Part shown: piece after piece, positions 1-7,288 of the stretch
Numbering within the stretch: the stretch's first letter is position 1
How the letters are laid out: every line of letters starts with the position of its first letter
Source of the DNA: Bacteroides sp. CAG:443
GTDB taxonomy: Bacteria > Bacteroidota > Bacteroidia > Bacteroidales > Bacteroidaceae
Direction: 5' to 3'
Length of the DNA: 29,408 nt
Assembly: GCA_000432735.1 (NCBI GenBank)
Contig: FR887765.1
Location: 1-29,408 of the forward strand
Position numbers and translations under genes: made by a program
The notes under the pieces: generated by a model
What the model was told of the DNA's origin: nothing
Seen by the model: only the letters and a program-made list of their open reading frames with translations
The model's database searches: none

Positions 1-1
1 T

Positions 2-580
2 GCCAGAGCAAGTGGTGTCGGTTCTCTTTTCGGCAGCGGGAAATTGAAAGATTTGGAACAAGCCAATGAAAAATTGCGCCAGGAAGTTGCCAAGCGTGAT
101 AAAGGCATTGATGAATTAAAAGCCAAGATGCAACAAATGCAGGAACAGTACGGTAAACAGATACGCAATCTTCAAGGAATACACAATCAAGAGCTTGAAG
201 CCAAAGACAGGGAAATTTCCCGGCTTAACACCTTGCTTGAAAAGGCATTCAAGTGGTTTCCGATACTTAAAGAGATGCTGAGAATGGAAAAATTGTGTGC
301 TACCATCGGATTCACCAAAGAAATGATAGAGAGCCTCTTGACAAAGAAAGAAGCCATACAATGTAGTGGCAAAATTTATTCCGAAGAACACAGACGAAAG
401 TTTGACATCAAAAACGATATTTTCAGAATTGAGAAAAGTTCGGTTGATGATACTAAATTGGTACTGACAATAAACAGGCAACCGATTGGAAAATGGTTCA
501 AGGAACAATGGGAAAAGTTAAGACGAGGTTTACGACAGTCAGAGGAAGAGCCAAGAAAAAGTAGAGGATTCAGAATATAA
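2..580 (+). CDS. Relaxase/mobilization protein, C-terminal part (5' end outside window)
   Basis: The reading frame is open from base 2, so the gene starts upstream of the window and only about 192 C-terminal residues are present. The visible part begins with a Gly/Ser-rich stretch (GVGSLFGSGK). A long charged coiled coil of Lys, Glu and Gln heptads follows over roughly the next 70 residues, then a mixed domain and a basic tail ending RKSRGFRI. This architecture matches the C-terminal half of Bacteroides MobV/Pre-type relaxases, in which a coiled coil follows the nicking domain. The catalytic N-terminus is not visible, so the family call is inference. It is followed directly by a strong hairpin terminator. 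It suggests that the left edge of the window lies inside an integrated mobilizable element. The TTG at 44 is only an internal codon. Confidence 0.6.
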   Translation, partial: ARASGVGSLFGSGKLKDLEQANEKLRQEVAKRDKGIDELKAKMQQMQEQYGKQIRNLQGIHNQELEAKDREISRLNTLLEKAFKWFPILKEMLRMEKLCATIGFTKEMIESLLTKKEAIQCSGKIYSEEHRRKFDIKNDIFRIEKSSVDDTKLVLTINRQPIGKWFKEQWEKLRRGLRQSEEEPRKSRGFRI

Positions 581-583
581 GTA

Positions 584-626
584 AAAAAGTACAGACCAGT
601 TTTATTATATATAGTCTGTACTTTTT
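584..626 (+). terminator. Rho-independent terminator after the mobilization gene
   Basis: A perfect 13-bp inverted repeat (AAAAAGTACAGAC at 584-596, GTCTGTACTTTTT at 614-626) encloses a 17-base AT-rich loop and ends in a T run, four bases after the relaxase stop. It sits directly in front of the regulator promoter, so its right arm overlaps the spacer of that promoter. Confidence 0.8.
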
Positions 627-627
627 A

Positions 628-635
628 TAGTTTTG
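628..635 (+). promoter_or_regulatory. -7 box of the LuxR-type regulator gene
   Basis: TAGTTTTG matches the Bacteroides -7 consensus TAnnTTTG exactly. It ends on the first base of the in-frame GTG at 635, so that GTG would not be inside the mRNA. This supports the ATG at 659 as the start, with a leader of about 18 bases. No clear -33 TTTG is present. Confidence 0.5.
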
Positions 636-658
636 TGCCCCAAACAAGTACATCAATT

Positions 659-1423
659 ATGCAACCAAATAATATAAACGACTTCTTTCGCCCAATAAAT
701 ACAGACCTACAAATACCAGACAGTGATTATTCAAAAACCGATGTATGTATTGCCATGGCCAACGCTCTGGCACGCAACACAAATCACAGTCTGTATATCA
801 TAGACTATAACCGCAAGAACTTCCTTTACGTATCGTCCAACCCGCTTTTCCTCTGCGGTCATTCACCGGAAGATGTGCAACAGAAAGGTTATGCCTTTTA
901 TTTTGATGTCGTTCCGTCTGACGAGATAAACCGTCTTATGGAAATCAACGAAGCCGGATTCCGGTTTTACTATGACCAGCCGGTAGAAAAAAGACTTGAC
1001 TTGTCCATCGAGTATAACTTTCATATCCGTACATCAGAAAAGCACTCGCACCTTATCCACCACAAACTGACACCTGCCTTGCTGAGTGATAATGGGGATA
1101 TATGGCTGGCTCTATGTACAGTTTCACTGTCACCGGAGAAAACTATCGGAGATGTAGTTATTTCAGACCATACATGTACTGACAGGTATTTCTACTCATT
1201 CGAGGGAAGACGATGGAGAAAACAGCCTGAACTGATTCTTTCCGACCGTGAAAAAGAGATTCTCCAGCTCTCCGTCAAAGGACTGTCGAACACGGAGATT
1301 GGAGAAACTCTCTTTATTGATGCCAATACCGTCAAGTTTCACAAGAAAAAACTCTTCGAGAAACTACACGCAGAAAACATCACTGAGGCCGTGGGTATCG
1401 CAGCCAATATGAGGCTGATTTAG
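659..1423 (+). CDS. LuxR-family transcriptional regulator
   Basis: The protein has 254 residues from the ATG at 659. An upstream in-frame GTG at 635 would add eight residues but overlaps the likely promoter. The C-terminal 60 residues are a LuxR/GerE helix-turn-helix: LSDREKEILQLSVKGLSNTE, then the recognition helix around DANTVKFHKKKLFEKL. The N-terminal 170 residues look like a PAS-like sensor fold with no conserved residue I can assign, and there is no receiver domain. It is probably a one-component DNA-binding activator in the cytoplasm. It converges on the outer-membrane barrel operon to its right. An 18-bp palindrome in front of that operon is its plausible target. The ligand is unknown. 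Confidence 0.85.
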   Translation: MQPNNINDFFRPINTDLQIPDSDYSKTDVCIAMANALARNTNHSLYIIDYNRKNFLYVSSNPLFLCGHSPEDVQQKGYAFYFDVVPSDEINRLMEINEAGFRFYYDQPVEKRLDLSIEYNFHIRTSEKHSHLIHHKLTPALLSDNGDIWLALCTVSLSPEKTIGDVVISDHTCTDRYFYSFEGRRWRKQPELILSDREKEILQLSVKGLSNTEIGETLFIDANTVKFHKKKLFEKLHAENITEAVGIAANMRLI

Positions 1424-1714
1424 GAAGACGATGTAGAACTTCGGCAAAGTAGCTACAGGTGGATGTGAGGTGACGTATTCCTCCATTTTCTTCCGTCCAA
1501 GTTCGATTACCTTCTCATCGTCACATCTGTTCATCTTTTCTTTATCAATATAGGCAATATGCCAGAAGACCAGATAACCGATGACGTACCTTTCAATGGT
1601 AACTTCTATCGGTTCGTCCGAACGCTTCATGGATTGAAGGCAGTTGTGGCCATCCTTATCGATGATGCCTACAACTGCCCATGAGAGATTTATATAAGAA
1701 ATTGATGTTGTCAT
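1364..1714 (-). CDS. Small uncharacterised protein, second gene of the barrel operon
   Basis: A 116-residue protein that I do not recognise. It starts three bases after the stop of the outer-membrane barrel gene, so the two are almost certainly co-transcribed. There is no signal peptide, lipobox or clear membrane helix. The middle has a mixed hydrophobic segment (ERYVIGYLVFWHIAYIDKEK) and a charged helix (KVIELGRKKMEEYVTS). The last 15 or so residues are encoded opposite the final 60 bases of the LuxR gene, a tail-to-tail overlap. The natural end could therefore have been lost and replaced by read-on sequence. Its close coupling to the barrel gene is the main argument that it is real. Confidence 0.6.
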   Translation of the reverse strand: MTTSISYINLSWAVVGIIDKDGHNCLQSMKRSDEPIEVTIERYVIGYLVFWHIAYIDKEKMNRCDDEKVIELGRKKMEEYVTSHPPVATLPKFYIVFLNQPHIGCDTHGLSDVFCV

Positions 1715-1717
1715 AAA

Positions 1718-4036
1718 TTACATACGGTTTATCGCATCCTGTCCTGCTCCTGTACCTTTATACTTGCTTTTGGCTGCATTAAACTTGTAGCGGACAGTAA
1801 GGCTGAATGATCGTGTATCACTCCAAGACAAATCTTTCATCTGTGAACTCTCCATATAAAGAAGTGCTTCCTGCTTACAACCTAACAACAAGTCATTTGC
1901 ACGCGCTTCAATACTGAGCGCATCGTTCAAGAAGGATTTACGCAAGCCTATATTGAGTGTATATTGTGGACGTTTAAGAGTGATATTCTGGACCTGCCCA
2001 CAACTTTGATAACTGAAGTCGGCTGTCAACAAGAATCCGGCAGGGAGAGTAAAAGTATTGTTTAATGAACCTATAAAGAGCGGATTGTTATAAGTCCTTT
2101 TTTGACCGGCAGCATCCAACGAAAACCACTGCTTCATCATAATTGCGCTGGCATTAAGATTCCATATACCAATAGTAGGCGAAGCTGCCAGCATTACTGT
2201 CAGACTCGGTAAACGGTCGTGATTGACATAGTTAATCAAAGTAGTAGCCGACTGATTTTCTACCTGTGTTCCCCAATAAAGAATATAGTCTTGAACCATT
2301 TTGTAGCTGACCATTGCCTGCAAGAACCGCCAGACACCAACAGCGGTTACATCGTGGGTGATACTTGGTTTCAGAAGTGGATTTCCCGTTTGCCATGTAA
2401 ACCGATTGGCATAAGTGATATTATTTCTTAACTGGCTGTAGTTAGGCCGCTGTGTTTTTGCTGCATAGCTGACTTGGAATTGTACTTTGCCCAACTGCCC
2501 GTTCACAGATGCATTAGGAAAGACATTATCATAGACACGACTTTGTCCGGGTACAAATGTACCATTTTCAAAATAATCAAAATCTACATGCTCATATCGC
2601 AAGCCGATGTTTGCCTGACCGAATGGTAAAGGATGGCTGTACTGTGCATATCCGGCAAGATTCTGTTCGCGAATGCGGGTATAAGTTGTAGGTACATATC
2701 CTTCCTGATTTACATAATCATCATGCCGGTTGGTATAGGTATATTCTCCTCCCACCGAGAAACTTCCTCCCCACAAAGGATGCGTGTATGAAGCTTTGGT
2801 AGCGGCTAGCTGATTATCCACTCTGTTGTCGGAAGTGACGGTACGGTCTTCATGGTCCTGGCTATTCTCCGTATTAAGAGTATACTGCGTGTAAGTATTG
2901 CCGTAATAGTCAGCATCCCAGGTAAGTTCTCCTTTACCTATTTGTCCTGCATAGTAAATATTAAGCTGATGTTCCGGTTGTGATTTTGCATTGGCAACGA
3001 TGGAACTATGCAAGATATCGTAGGGCAATCCATCTGCCCAGATTTCGCTATCGAAGGCTGAATGCATATCTGTGTGCAGGACGTTGCTCAAATCATAGCG
3101 CAGACCGATGGAATGATATTCATTAAAATCATAATTGAATCCGATGCGCCCGTCTATATTGCGAGAATCGGTATTAGAGTGCTGATAATTCTTTTGTGTC
3201 CATAGGGTATCGGTAAAGGCTGTTTGCTCCAGAATATCGTTTTGCAAGGCGGTTGTCTTATCAAAACGGACCATAGCGAAAACATCAAGGCCGTTATGCC
3301 GATAGTTTACATCGGCTTGCTCTACAAAATCTGAATTCTGGGACTGATCATAGGAACTGCGCAAACTCACTCCAAATCCATCTCCTTGTCGTTTGACAGT
3401 ACGGATACGGACAACTGCCCCTACAGTTGCATCATAACGGGCACCGGGATTGCGAACCACTTCTACACTTTTAATTTCCTCCGATGTCAGTTGGTCCAGT
3501 TCAGCGATATCACGTAATTTTCTACCGTTAATATAGATAAGCGGTGAACCCTTGCCCAACACTTCAAACCCATCAGTTTTTTTTTGTAAACCAGGTATAT
3601 GCGCCAATACATCTTCGGCAGTACCGGCTTTCGAGAGAACTGTACCCTGAACGTTGGTTTCCAAGGCATCATTCTTCATGCGTGTCACAGGAAGATTGGC
3701 TTTTACAACCACCTCACCAAGCATCTGTGCATCCGAAACGAGTTGCACGATACCGATATTAGCCGGAGATACCGGCTTACATACAGTCTTATATCCTATA
3801 GAGGATATTTTCACTATCTGATTTTCCGATGTTGCCTCCAGTGTAAAAGATCCGTCTTCACCGCTGATAGTTCCATTAACAAATGCCGAATCCGGCAAGG
3901 ACAGTAGTACCACATTGGCGTAAGGCAAAGGCTGGCTGTTCTCGTCAATCAATTTTCCGCTAATGGTCTGTGCGGACAAACTGACAGGTAGTATGATACC
4001 AAAAAGTCCTAATAAGAATACTTTAATTAATTTCAT
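1718..4036 (-). CDS. TonB-receptor-like outer-membrane beta-barrel protein (OMP_b-brl_3 type)
   Basis: The protein has 772 residues from the ATG at 4036, chosen because MKLIKVFLLGLFGIILPVSL then forms a clean signal peptide ending SAQ. The in-frame codons further upstream give an implausible N-terminus. A CarboxypepD_reg-like domain follows (QTISGKLIDENSQPLPYANV, about residues 23-90). Next is a plug-like region (VLAHIPGLQKK, YINGRKLRDI, EVVRNPGARYDATVGAVVRI) and a long Tyr/Asn-rich beta barrel. The C-terminus KYKGTGAGQDAINRM is typical of this Bacteroidetes family. No SusD partner is adjacent, so it is not a standard SusCD glycan importer. The substrate is unknown. The gene is first in an operon with the 116-residue protein and converges with the LuxR gene. 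Confidence 0.85.
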   Translation of the reverse strand: MKLIKVFLLGLFGIILPVSLSAQTISGKLIDENSQPLPYANVVLLSLPDSAFVNGTISGEDGSFTLEATSENQIVKISSIGYKTVCKPVSPANIGIVQLVSDAQMLGEVVVKANLPVTRMKNDALETNVQGTVLSKAGTAEDVLAHIPGLQKKTDGFEVLGKGSPLIYINGRKLRDIAELDQLTSEEIKSVEVVRNPGARYDATVGAVVRIRTVKRQGDGFGVSLRSSYDQSQNSDFVEQADVNYRHNGLDVFAMVRFDKTTALQNDILEQTAFTDTLWTQKNYQHSNTDSRNIDGRIGFNYDFNEYHSIGLRYDLSNVLHTDMHSAFDSEIWADGLPYDILHSSIVANAKSQPEHQLNIYYAGQIGKGELTWDADYYGNTYTQYTLNTENSQDHEDRTVTSDNRVDNQLAATKASYTHPLWGGSFSVGGEYTYTNRHDDYVNQEGYVPTTYTRIREQNLAGYAQYSHPLPFGQANIGLRYEHVDFDYFENGTFVPGQSRVYDNVFPNASVNGQLGKVQFQVSYAAKTQRPNYSQLRNNITYANRFTWQTGNPLLKPSITHDVTAVGVWRFLQAMVSYKMVQDYILYWGTQVENQSATTLINYVNHDRLPSLTVMLAASPTIGIWNLNASAIMMKQWFSLDAAGQKRTYNNPLFIGSLNNTFTLPAGFLLTADFSYQSCGQVQNITLKRPQYTLNIGLRKSFLNDALSIEARANDLLLGCKQEALLYMESSQMKDLSWSDTRSFSLTVRYKFNAAKSKYKGTGAGQDAINRM

Positions 4037-4063
4037 TGTATGATAGTTTTTAGTTTTCTGCTG

Positions 4064-4071
4064 CAAAGTTC
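4064..4071 (-). promoter_or_regulatory. Possible -7 box for the outer-membrane barrel operon
   Basis: Read on the minus strand this is GAACTTTG, a one-mismatch match to TAnnTTTG. It lies 28 bases upstream of the ATG at 4036. There is no TTTG at -33, which fits a promoter needing an activator. The palindrome at 4093-4110 would be centred near -44. Confidence 0.4.
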
Positions 4072-4092
4072 CATACTTCGCGAGACTTTTCC

Positions 4093-4110
4093 ACTACCCT
4101 GTAGGGTAGT
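4093..4110. promoter_or_regulatory. 18-bp palindrome, candidate activator site
   Basis: ACTACCCTGTAGGGTAGT has two perfect 8-bp arms around a GT centre. It sits about 57 bases upstream of the barrel start codon, just upstream of the expected -33 region. LuxR-type dimers commonly bind palindromes of this size at such positions. That the nearby LuxR protein is the binder is inference. Confidence 0.55.
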
Positions 4111-4221
4111 TCTAATTACAGAAACTAAAAATGAAATATAATAAAGTTAAGAAGGAAATGAATAGGATTACCAAAAATAATGCATATAGACTACACCCCG
4201 TAGTTGACTTTTGGGTGTAAA

Positions 4222-4261
4222 AAAGGGTGTAAATCTTGCAAATGCTTGATTTACACCCTTT
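4222..4261 (-). terminator. Terminator of tRNA-Ser
   Basis: A perfect 13-bp inverted repeat (AAAGGGTGTAAAT at 4222-4234, ATTTACACCCTTT at 4249-4261) with a 14-base loop, followed on the minus strand by a run of T. It starts five bases past the tRNA-Ser 3' end. A further copy of GGGTGTAAA lies just beyond it at 4213-4221. Confidence 0.75.
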
Positions 4262-4265
4262 ATTG

Positions 4266-4350
4266 CGGAGAGACAGGGATTCGAACCCCGGGTACCTCGC
4301 AGTACAACGGTTTTCAAGACCGCCGCAATCGACCACTCTGCCACCTCTCC
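4266..4350 (-). tRNA. tRNA-Ser (anticodon UGA)
   Basis: On the minus strand the 85-base sequence folds as a class II tRNA. The acceptor stem is GGAGAGG pairing with CTCTCC plus discriminator G. There is a D arm, an anticodon arm CGGTCTTGAAAACCG with anticodon TGA, a long variable arm and a T arm GGGGTTCGAATCCC. No CCA end is encoded. Its 3' end faces the accessory segment to the left. Confidence 0.95.
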
Positions 4351-4388
4351 AAAACTCTTTTCAGGAGCGCTTTCTTTCAAAAGCGATG

Positions 4389-4419
4389 CAAAGGTACGGA
4401 TTTTTTTTTAATATGCAAA
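4389..4419 (-). promoter_or_regulatory. Promoter of tRNA-Ser
   Basis: On the minus strand, TTTG (4419-4416) is followed after 19 bases by TACCTTTG (4396-4389). This is an exact match to the Bacteroides -33/-7 consensus, 38 bases upstream of the tRNA 5' end. Confidence 0.75.
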
Positions 4420-4469
4420 TTTTAAACAACATAATTTTAATTCAGGCTATATTATTCCTTTAAAAAATG

Positions 4470-4477
4470 TACATTTG
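4470..4477 (+). promoter_or_regulatory. -7 box of the cysteine desulfidase gene
   Basis: TACATTTG matches TAnnTTTG exactly, 59 bases upstream of the ATG at 4537. No clear -33 TTTG is seen. Confidence 0.5.
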
Positions 4478-4536
4478 CATATCATTATAGATAGAGAAAA
4501 ATAGTAATTTTATCAGTATTAAAAATACGTCACCGA

Positions 4537-5841
4537 ATGGAAAGCATTATCGCAAAACCCGAAAGAGAGCAAATCATTGCTCTGATAAAAAGAGAAGTAG
4601 TTCCGGCAATCGGCTGTACAGAACCTATCGCCGTTGCATTATGCGTTGCTAAAGCTACAGAAACTCTTGGCTGTCGCCCCGAACACATCAAGGTATTTCT
4701 GAGTGCTAATATCCTGAAAAATGCCATGGGAGTGGGCATCCCGGGAACAGACATGATTGGCCTTCCTATTGCCGTTGCACTGGGAGCTCTGATAGGCAAA
4801 TCAGAATATGAACTGGAAGTACTGAAAGACAGTAACCCAACGGCTGTTGAAGAAGGAAAAAAGATGATCGATTCGCAATGCATTGACATCGCGTTAAAAG
4901 AAAACATCGAGGAGAAATTATATATCGAAACGATCTGTACCCATGGCAATGATTCGGCAACTGCCATCATCAGCGGCGGACATACAAACTTTGTATATGT
5001 AAGTCGTAATCAAGATGTCATCTTAGACAAAAGAACTCCTCAGGCATCTGAAGCACAGGCTGCTCCGGTGGAACTGACCTTACGTAAAGTTTTCGATTTT
5101 GCCACTACGGCCCCACTGGATGAAATACAATTCATTCTCGAAGCCAGACGCTTGAACAAAAGTGCTGCCGAACGTTCTTTTCAGGGAAAATACGGTCATG
5201 AATTAGGCAAGATGCTGAGAAACAGCAAGACTGAGAAAAACATTATGGGAAACAATACCTTCACACATATCTTGTCGTACACTTCTGCTGCCTGCGATGC
5301 CCGCATGGCAGGTGCCATGATTCCAGTAATGAGTAATTCAGGCAGTGGAAACCAAGGTATAGCTGCTACATTGCCTGTCGTAGTCTATGCAGAGGACAAC
5401 CATAATTCTGAAGAAGAACTGACAAGAGCTCTTATACTCAGCCACCTGACAGCCATCTACATCAAGCAAAGTTTAGGACGTCTGTCGGCACTATGCGGCT
5501 GTGTGGTAGCAGCAACTGGTAGCAGTTGCGGTATTACGTACCTTATGGGCGGAGGATACCAGCAGGTAATGTATGCCGTACAGAATATGATTGCCACACT
5601 GACCGGCATGATCTGCGACGGTGCCAAACCTAGCTGTGCACTTAAACTGACCAGTGGTGTGTCGACTGCCGTCATGTCTGCCATCATGGCAATGGAACAA
5701 AAATGCGTCACCTCGGTAGAAGGTATCATCGAGGAAAACGTAAATCAGAGTATCCGCAACCTGACCAAGATCGGTTCGGAAGGTATGAATGAAACCGACA
5801 AGATGGTACTCGACATCATGACTCACAAACATTGTGACTGA
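4537..5841 (+). CDS. cyuA: L-cysteine desulfidase family protein (UPF0597)
   Basis: A 434-residue protein of the UPF0597/CyuA family, related to the iron-sulfur L-serine dehydratase alpha fold. The family breaks L-cysteine down to pyruvate, ammonia and sulfide with a labile Fe-S cluster. Candidate cluster ligands are Cys27 in AIGCTEP and conserved cysteines in SALCGC (320, 322), SSCGITY (331) and MICDGAKPSC (360, 367). SGSGNQG at 268-274 is the Gly-rich active-site loop. The length is normal and the gene looks intact. It is a single-gene unit with its own -7 box and a hairpin terminator. It may serve sulfide release or cysteine detoxification. A serine dehydratase activity is the main alternative. 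Confidence 0.85.
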   Translation: MESIIAKPEREQIIALIKREVVPAIGCTEPIAVALCVAKATETLGCRPEHIKVFLSANILKNAMGVGIPGTDMIGLPIAVALGALIGKSEYELEVLKDSNPTAVEEGKKMIDSQCIDIALKENIEEKLYIETICTHGNDSATAIISGGHTNFVYVSRNQDVILDKRTPQASEAQAAPVELTLRKVFDFATTAPLDEIQFILEARRLNKSAAERSFQGKYGHELGKMLRNSKTEKNIMGNNTFTHILSYTSAACDARMAGAMIPVMSNSGSGNQGIAATLPVVVYAEDNHNSEEELTRALILSHLTAIYIKQSLGRLSALCGCVVAATGSSCGITYLMGGGYQQVMYAVQNMIATLTGMICDGAKPSCALKLTSGVSTAVMSAIMAMEQKCVTSVEGIIEENVNQSIRNLTKIGSEGMNETDKMVLDIMTHKHCD

Positions 5842-5864
5842 CCAGTGATGTAAAAACGATAAAG

Positions 5865-5920
5865 AAACGGCTGTTTTTCGCAAAAGATAACGGATTTTTT
5901 ACGAGAAAACAGCCGTTTTT
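5865..5920 (+). terminator. Terminator after the cysteine desulfidase gene
   Basis: AAACGGCTGTTTT (5865-5877) is perfectly complementary to AAAACAGCCGTTT (5906-5918), with a 28-base AT-rich loop and a T run. It lies 24 bases past the stop and runs directly into the promoter region of the next gene. Confidence 0.75.
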
Positions 5921-5938
5921 CATTTACTTTGCGCCGTT

Positions 5939-6589
5939 ATGAAAACGAATACGAATACACAATATCTGGAAAAGCTGATATCCGAAGGGGAACATGTACA
6001 TCAGGATTTTAAATTTGCAATATCCGACGCAAGGAAAATAGCCAAAAGTTTGTCTGCATTTGCCAACACGGAAGGCGGAAGATTACTGGTCGGAGTCAAA
6101 GACAACGGGAAGATAGCCGGTGTACGGTCGGAAGAAGAGTTATATATGATAGAAGCAGCCGCCAATTTATACTGCCGTCCGGAGGTAGAGCTCGATACCC
6201 GCATTTATCATGTGGATGGAAAGGACGTATTGGAAGTACAGGTAAACGAAAGCCAGCAGAAGCCGATTTACGCACTGGATGAAGAAAATCGTCCATGGGC
6301 TTACGTCCGCATCAAGGACGAAAACATTCTAGCTAACCCGATTCATTTGAACATCTGGAAGCACGACCGTGCAGAAAAAGACGTTGTCATGACCTATACC
6401 CAGCGGGAACAGCAGGTATTGACGATTCTGCAACAGCATGCTCCCCTTACCCTGGGACAATGCAGCCGCCTTACCCACATGAGCCGGAAACAGATCAGCC
6501 GCCTGCTTGCTGATTTTATCCGCTTCGGTCTGGTAGAGCAACGCTTCGTGGAACATACATTTTATTTTCAGCTTAAAGACAGCGAATAA
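5939..6589 (+). CDS. AlbA_2 (Schlafen-like) domain protein with C-terminal winged helix
   Basis: A 216-residue protein. Residues about 10-120 form an AlbA_2/divergent AAA-4 domain, with GEHVHQDFKF and the signature FANTEGGRLLVGVKDNG at 41-57, followed by VNESQQKPIYA and the AYVRIKDEN strand. Residues about 150-205 look like a winged helix-turn-helix (TLGQCSRLTHMSRKQISRLL). The family is usually annotated as an ATP-binding or putative DNA-binding regulator, and its biochemical role is poorly defined. It is preceded by a terminator and followed by a separate promoter, so it is probably monocistronic. A possible -7 box at 5924-5931 lies almost on the start codon. Confidence 0.85.
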   Translation: MKTNTNTQYLEKLISEGEHVHQDFKFAISDARKIAKSLSAFANTEGGRLLVGVKDNGKIAGVRSEEELYMIEAAANLYCRPEVELDTRIYHVDGKDVLEVQVNESQQKPIYALDEENRPWAYVRIKDENILANPIHLNIWKHDRAEKDVVMTYTQREQQVLTILQQHAPLTLGQCSRLTHMSRKQISRLLADFIRFGLVEQRFVEHTFYFQLKDSE

Positions 6590-6613
6590 AAAAGAACGAA
6601 CAAAAAGATTTTC

Positions 6614-6621
6614 TATCTTTG
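6614..6621 (+). promoter_or_regulatory. -7 box for the 209-residue protein and UDG-family gene
   Basis: TATCTTTG is an exact TAnnTTTG match, 26 bases before the ATG at 6648. No -33 TTTG is visible. Confidence 0.5.
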
Positions 6622-6647
6622 TACGCAAATAAACAATTTATATAATT

Positions 6648-7277
6648 ATGAGCATATTTTCTAAAATATTCGGAAAGAAACAAGCCTCGGAAACCGACGA
6701 AACTGTACGTGTAGGAGGAATGGAAGATTTCATGACGCTTATACGCGTATACTATCAGTCGGTCATGGCAGCACAACTCGGCATTAGCAATATCAACTTT
6801 CTGCCCGACATGGCAGTATTCAAACGCACGCTTAAGATTCCTACCCAGAACAACAAGTTAGGAATTGCCGAACGTTCGAAGTGTAAAAAGATGTTGAGCG
6901 ATATCTATGGTCTGGACGATATATTCTTCAAAGAAATAGACAATTCCATTAAGAAGAACTGTAAGAATGTGAATGATATCAAGAATTATCTCTTCATGTT
7001 CCAAGGATTCAGCCAGGACCTGATGATGGTAATCGGCAACCTGATGCAATGGAAATTCCGTATGCCGGGAGTATTTAAGAAAATGTTGCGCAGCATGACG
7101 GAAAAGACCATCCATGATATCCTGACGAAAACAGACTGGAAGGATGACGGTGTGCGCAAGACTTGTCACAACATCCGCATTTACCTGCATACATTAGGCT
7201 ATTCTGAAAGCTGGATGACTGAATATGTTTACAACATCGTGCTGCTGGCCAAAAAAGAACCTAAGCCTAAAGCCTGA
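6648..7277 (+). CDS. Conserved-looking uncharacterised 209-residue protein
   Basis: I do not recognise this family. The protein begins with a short amphipathic stretch (MSIFSKIFGKKQ), lacks a signal peptide, and is mostly alpha-helical and Lys/Met-rich. Notable segments are NFLPDMAVFKRTLKIP, SKCKKMLSDIYGLDDIFF and a basic C-terminal half with TCHNIRIYLHTLGYSESW. The N-terminal FSKIFGKK could associate with a membrane or a partner protein. It has a good -7 box, and its stop is only 11 bases before the UDG-family gene, so the two are likely co-transcribed. That gives a weak hint of a link to DNA maintenance. Confidence 0.75.
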   Translation: MSIFSKIFGKKQASETDETVRVGGMEDFMTLIRVYYQSVMAAQLGISNINFLPDMAVFKRTLKIPTQNNKLGIAERSKCKKMLSDIYGLDDIFFKEIDNSIKKNCKNVNDIKNYLFMFQGFSQDLMMVIGNLMQWKFRMPGVFKKMLRSMTEKTIHDILTKTDWKDDGVRKTCHNIRIYLHTLGYSESWMTEYVYNIVLLAKKEPKPKA

Positions 7278-7288
7278 TTAACAATTCC

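Noticed and set aside
635..658. GTG start adding eight residues to the LuxR regulator
   Set aside because: The GTG overlaps a consensus -7 box and the added residues have no family character; the ATG at 659 fits better.
4037..4066. Upstream start for the outer-membrane barrel protein
   Set aside because: It puts ten mostly polar residues before the signal peptide. The ATG at 4036 gives a normal signal peptide.
4131..4223. 30-codon open frame ending VVDFWV beside the tRNA-Ser terminator
   Set aside because: It is too short and without promoter evidence. It might be a remnant of an integrase tail, but nothing in it supports that.
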